Below, one piece after another: positions 61,612 to 64,000 of a DNA stretch of 64,000 bases; the stretch's first letter is position 1, and every line of letters begins with the position of its first letter. Where the stretch lies: the NCBI GenBank assembly GCA_965213595.1, contig CBDBZO010000004.1, positions 248,001 through 312,000 of the forward strand, written 5' to 3'. Source of the DNA: JBCCFC01 sp965213595 (GTDB lineage: Bacteria; Chloroflexota; Anaerolineae; Caldilineales; Caldilineaceae). The notes beneath the pieces are model-generated. The model saw only the letters and a program-made list of their open reading frames with translations, was not told the origin of the DNA and did not search any database. The translations under genes were made by a program, and so were the position numbers.

Positions 61612-62499
61612 ATGGTCTTCAAACCCGTAACCGATCGCACGCGCTGGGAGGGGCTGGCGCTCTGCTTTTGGCTGTTGGTGCTCGACGGACTGCTGCTGCT
61701 GTGGGCCGTGCGCCGGCCGGTGGATGCGATCAAGTTTGTGCTGATCGTGCTCTTCCTGCTGACGCTGCCGCTGCTTTTGCAGGTGATCTACCGCACGTGG
61801 AGCGCCTTTACGCTCGAATACTGGCTGGATCGCAACGCGATTCGCGTGCGCTGGGCCAACCGCCGCCACGTGATGCCGCTGCACCGCGTCCAGCGCGTGA
61901 TCGAGGGCGCACAGGATTTGGGGCAACCGCAGGCGCTTCAGTGGCCGCTGCCCCACCTGCGACCCACGCGCGCGCTGGGCGTGCTTAATCTGACCATGCT
62001 CTCCACGCGCCCGCTGGCCGAGTGCCTGCTGATCGACATGGGCGACGCCGTCTACGCGATTTCGCCCGCCGAGCCGCGCCAATTTCTGGATGCCATGCAG
62101 ACGCGCTTTCGCATGGGCACGGCGCTGCAGCTGGAGCCAACGCCGGTGCAGACGTCGCTGTGGGGCGGCTGGCTGCGCTCGCGGCGCACCGAGACGCTGC
62201 TGATCGGCGGCGGGCTGCTGGGCGTGCTGCTGCTTTTTGGCGTGCTGATGGTCAACTTTCCCAATCTACCGGAGACGCTCTCGCTCTTCTTTGACAGCGC
62301 GGGCGAGCCCACGGCATCGGGCAGCAAAAATCGGCTCTTCCTACTGCCGGTCATCGGTCTGCTCACTTGGGTTGTCAACGGCGTGTGGGGCACGTGGATG
62401 GCGCGGCATCACTATGAAACGGGAGCCTACATGCTGTGGAGCGGCGCGATTGTGGTACAAACGTTCTCACTTTTGGCGTTAATTAGCCTTCTGCCGTAA
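61612..62499 (+). CDS. PH-like-domain membrane protein
   Basis: 295 residues. Two N-terminal membrane helices (about 15-33, 41-60), a soluble beta-rich domain (65-160: WLDRNAIRVRWANRRHVMPL, then VLNLTMLSTRPL and AVYAISPAEP) like the bacterial PH domain of YdbS/YdbT-type proteins, then three more helices. The soluble part would face the cytoplasm. Function of the group is unknown. Confidence 0.7.
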   Translation: MVFKPVTDRTRWEGLALCFWLLVLDGLLLLWAVRRPVDAIKFVLIVLFLLTLPLLLQVIYRTWSAFTLEYWLDRNAIRVRWANRRHVMPLHRVQRVIEGAQDLGQPQALQWPLPHLRPTRALGVLNLTMLSTRPLAECLLIDMGDAVYAISPAEPRQFLDAMQTRFRMGTALQLEPTPVQTSLWGGWLRSRRTETLLIGGGLLGVLLLFGVLMVNFPNLPETLSLFFDSAGEPTASGSKNRLFLLPVIGLLTWVVNGVWGTWMARHHYETGAYMLWSGAIVVQTFSLLALISLLP

Positions 62500-62565
62500 G
62501 ATATTTGGCTACTAGAGCAGACAATCCTGCCGCTCGATCCGGTCACTAGCCAGCAAGGACGCTCC

Positions 62566-63414
62566 GTGAGCAGCTCCCCCCTCTCATCCACAGCCACGCC
62601 GCCGGCAAATGGCGTGCCTTTTTTGAGCGTGGTCATCCCCGCCTACAACGAAGAAGCGCGCATTGATGCGACGCTGTTGGGCATCCACGACTATCTCACG
62701 CAGCAGCCCTTTATGTGGGAGGTGCTGGTTGTGCTGGACGGCGCGACAGACCGCACGCTGGAGCGGGTGCAGAGCTTTGCTGCGCGGCTGGGAGACGCGG
62801 GTCGCAGTCGACTGCGCTGGATCGACAGGCGGCAGAATCGCGGCAAGGGCTACACCGTGCGCGAGGGAATGCTCGCCGCCCAGGGCCAAATCCGCCTCTT
62901 TACCGACGCCGACAACTCCACCGATATTTCGCACTTTGACCAGATGCGCCCGCTCTTTGAGCAGGGCCGCGAGGTCGTCATCTGCTCGCGGGACGCCAAG
63001 GATGTGGACGGCGCGCGGCAGGCCGTGCCGCAGCCGTTCTTCAAGCGGCTGCTGGGCAATTTGGGCAATCTCTTTATCCAAATCGTCGCCGTCCCCGGCA
63101 TCTGGGATACGCAGTGTGGCTTCAAGGCCTTTACGCAGGAGGCCGCCACCTCGATTTTCCCGCTCGCGCAGATCGAAGGCTGGGGCTTTGACATTGAAGT
63201 GCTGGCGCTGGCGCAGCAGCGCGATTACCCCATTGGCATTGTCCCCGCCTACTGGGTCAACAAAGCGGGCACACATGTGCGCACGCGCGACTACTTCCGC
63301 ACGCTGGCCGAAGCGCTGCAGGTGCGCTGGAATTTGCTCACGGGCGTCTACCGACGCGGGCAGCAGGTCAACCACCTGCGCGCCAGCGAGGACGTTGTCG
63401 AGCCGAAGGCGTAA
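62566..63414 (+). CDS. Dolichyl-phosphate beta-glucosyltransferase-like GT2 enzyme
   Basis: 282 residues from GTG 62566. GT2 fold with LSVVIPAYNEEARI, DGATDRT, the nucleotide-sugar DxD in LFTDADNSTD, and CGFKAFTQEAA, a pattern of ALG5-type glycosyltransferases that transfer glucose to polyprenyl phosphate. No membrane helix, so it would be peripheral to the membrane. Probably contributes to cell-surface glycan or glycoprotein synthesis. Confidence 0.85.
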   Translation: MSSSPLSSTATPPANGVPFLSVVIPAYNEEARIDATLLGIHDYLTQQPFMWEVLVVLDGATDRTLERVQSFAARLGDAGRSRLRWIDRRQNRGKGYTVREGMLAAQGQIRLFTDADNSTDISHFDQMRPLFEQGREVVICSRDAKDVDGARQAVPQPFFKRLLGNLGNLFIQIVAVPGIWDTQCGFKAFTQEAATSIFPLAQIEGWGFDIEVLALAQQRDYPIGIVPAYWVNKAGTHVRTRDYFRTLAEALQVRWNLLTGVYRRGQQVNHLRASEDVVEPKA

Positions 63415-63424
63415 AGAAATCAAT

Positions 63425-63575
63425 CCACAAAGGGCATGAAGCAACACGAAGAAAGAGGGTCGACGTTCTTCCTTCGTGAACCTTCGTGCCCTTCGCAGAT
63501 CGCTCTTCTTAGGCTGCCACTCAGAATGACAGCAAACGATCTGCCTTCGTGAACCTTCGTGAACCTTCGTGAACC
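63425..63575. repeat. CACGAAG/CTTCGTG hairpin copy 3 plus CTTCGTGAAC decamer run
   Basis: The hairpin at 63425-63498 is followed at 63543-63575 by three tandem copies of CTTCGTGAAC. Lies between convergent genes. Confidence 0.85.
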
Positions 63576-63582
63576 GCCTCTC

Positions 63583-64000
63583 TTACACTTTTGGCCCACC
63601 CGGTTGATCTGCCCGCATCGCCAGCCCAATCTGCCCCATGTTGGCGACGTAGTGGGCCACGAGCGGCGTGAGCAGCGTGCCGCGCCAGAGAAAGAGCGCG
63701 CCCAGCCCCACTCCCGCCAGCCCCGCGCCAATCATGCCCCAAATTCCCTGCGGGCTGTGCAGCAGGCCAAAGATCACGCCCCACCCCACTACCAATACCC
63801 ACGCCGGCAGGAGCGTTGCCAGCCCGCCAACCAGCAGCCCGCGAAAGAGCAGCTCCTCCAGCACCACCACGGAGACCATGACCATGCTCACGGCGAACAG
63901 TTCGTCGCGGCTGCGGGGCAGCACGTGGTCGAGAATGGTGGTGGCGTAGACGCGCGGGTTGTCGCGGGCGAAGGGCTGTTGCAGCAGCCAGCGCGTGGTG
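63583..64000 (-). CDS. CPBP-family intramembrane metalloprotease, 5' partial
   Basis: The frame is open to the window edge (139 codons seen), so the start lies beyond. Conserved CPBP/Abi motifs: EELLFRGLL (EExxxR) and FGLLHSP, followed by HYVANMGQ, in a multi-helix membrane protein. Such proteins process prenylated or other membrane substrates or act in immunity. It converges on the glycosyltransferase gene. Confidence 0.87.
   Translation of the reverse strand, partial: TTRWLLQQPFARDNPRVYATTILDHVLPRSRDELFAVSMVMVSVVVLEELLFRGLLVGGLATLLPAWVLVVGWGVIFGLLHSPQGIWGMIGAGLAGVGLGALFLWRGTLLTPLVAHYVANMGQIGLAMRADQPGGPKV

Overview
This is a GC-rich bacterial chromosome segment with dense genes on both strands and many small intergenic hairpin repeats. 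The gene content best fits a Chloroflexota lineage (Anaerolineae, Caldilineae or Ardenticatenia-like): a class II HMG-CoA reductase beside an archaeal-type HMG-CoA synthase, multi-domain secreted solute-binding proteins, DUF4112 and DUF4058 proteins, and heptamer/octamer short tandem repeats of the kind described in filamentous bacteria. The phylum assignment is inference. No rRNA, tRNA or CRISPR array was recognised.

Layout. 0-10 kb: a partial zinc-peptidase-like secreted protein, a methyltransferase, AzlCD amino-acid exporter, ribosome-rescue factor ArfB, a sulfatase-superfamily enzyme lacking the formylglycine motif, Lgt, a DUF418 membrane protein and an alpha/beta hydrolase. 10-18 kb: a same-strand run of cupredoxin, di-haem cytochrome c peroxidase/MauG-like protein, a protein with PstS-like halves in swapped order, and a 1028-residue protein with three tandem glycine-betaine-type binding domains, then a HAD phosphatase. 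18-24 kb: a two-module secreted protein of unknown function, then an operon of DUF318 permease, His-rich TIGR03943 partner, beta-propeller protein and Fur/Zur-type regulator, probably metal-related. 24-31 kb: a MazF-type toxin-antitoxin pair, FGGY sugar kinase, PhyH dioxygenase, hydrolase and OleD-like dehydrogenase.

31-44 kb: an Anabaena-sensory-rhodopsin-like xenorhodopsin (minus strand), a formylglycine-type sulfatase, an MFS transporter, a fused FAD/iron-sulfur dehydrogenase, a hotdog thioesterase, a 2Fe-2S ferredoxin and a class A penicillin-binding protein.

44-57 kb is an accessory island: Phd/RelE-like, MNT/HEPN, HI1419/HI1420-type and HicAB toxin-antitoxin modules, three decayed XisI 3' ends, a DUF4058 gene, and a type I restriction-modification operon (hsdM-hsdS-hsdR) into which a REP-associated transposase (RAYT) and its palindromic repeats have been inserted. 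A truncated pcrA 5' end lies upstream of the intact pcrA, with a toxin-antitoxin module between them. 57-64 kb returns to core metabolism: mevalonate-pathway genes, surE, a PH-domain membrane protein, a dolichyl-phosphate-glucose-type glycosyltransferase and a partial CPBP protease.

Themes that cut across genes: (1) repeats are not confined to intergenic DNA. At least six genes appear to end inside a repeat that supplies the last codons or the stop, and three enzymes carry in-frame tandem-repeat insertions. (2) Defence and toxin-antitoxin genes are reshuffled in modules, giving a chimeric antidote-nucleotidyltransferase and serial XisI tails. (3) The most interesting single gene is the xenorhodopsin, whose key residues mix those of Anabaena sensory rhodopsin and inward proton pumps.
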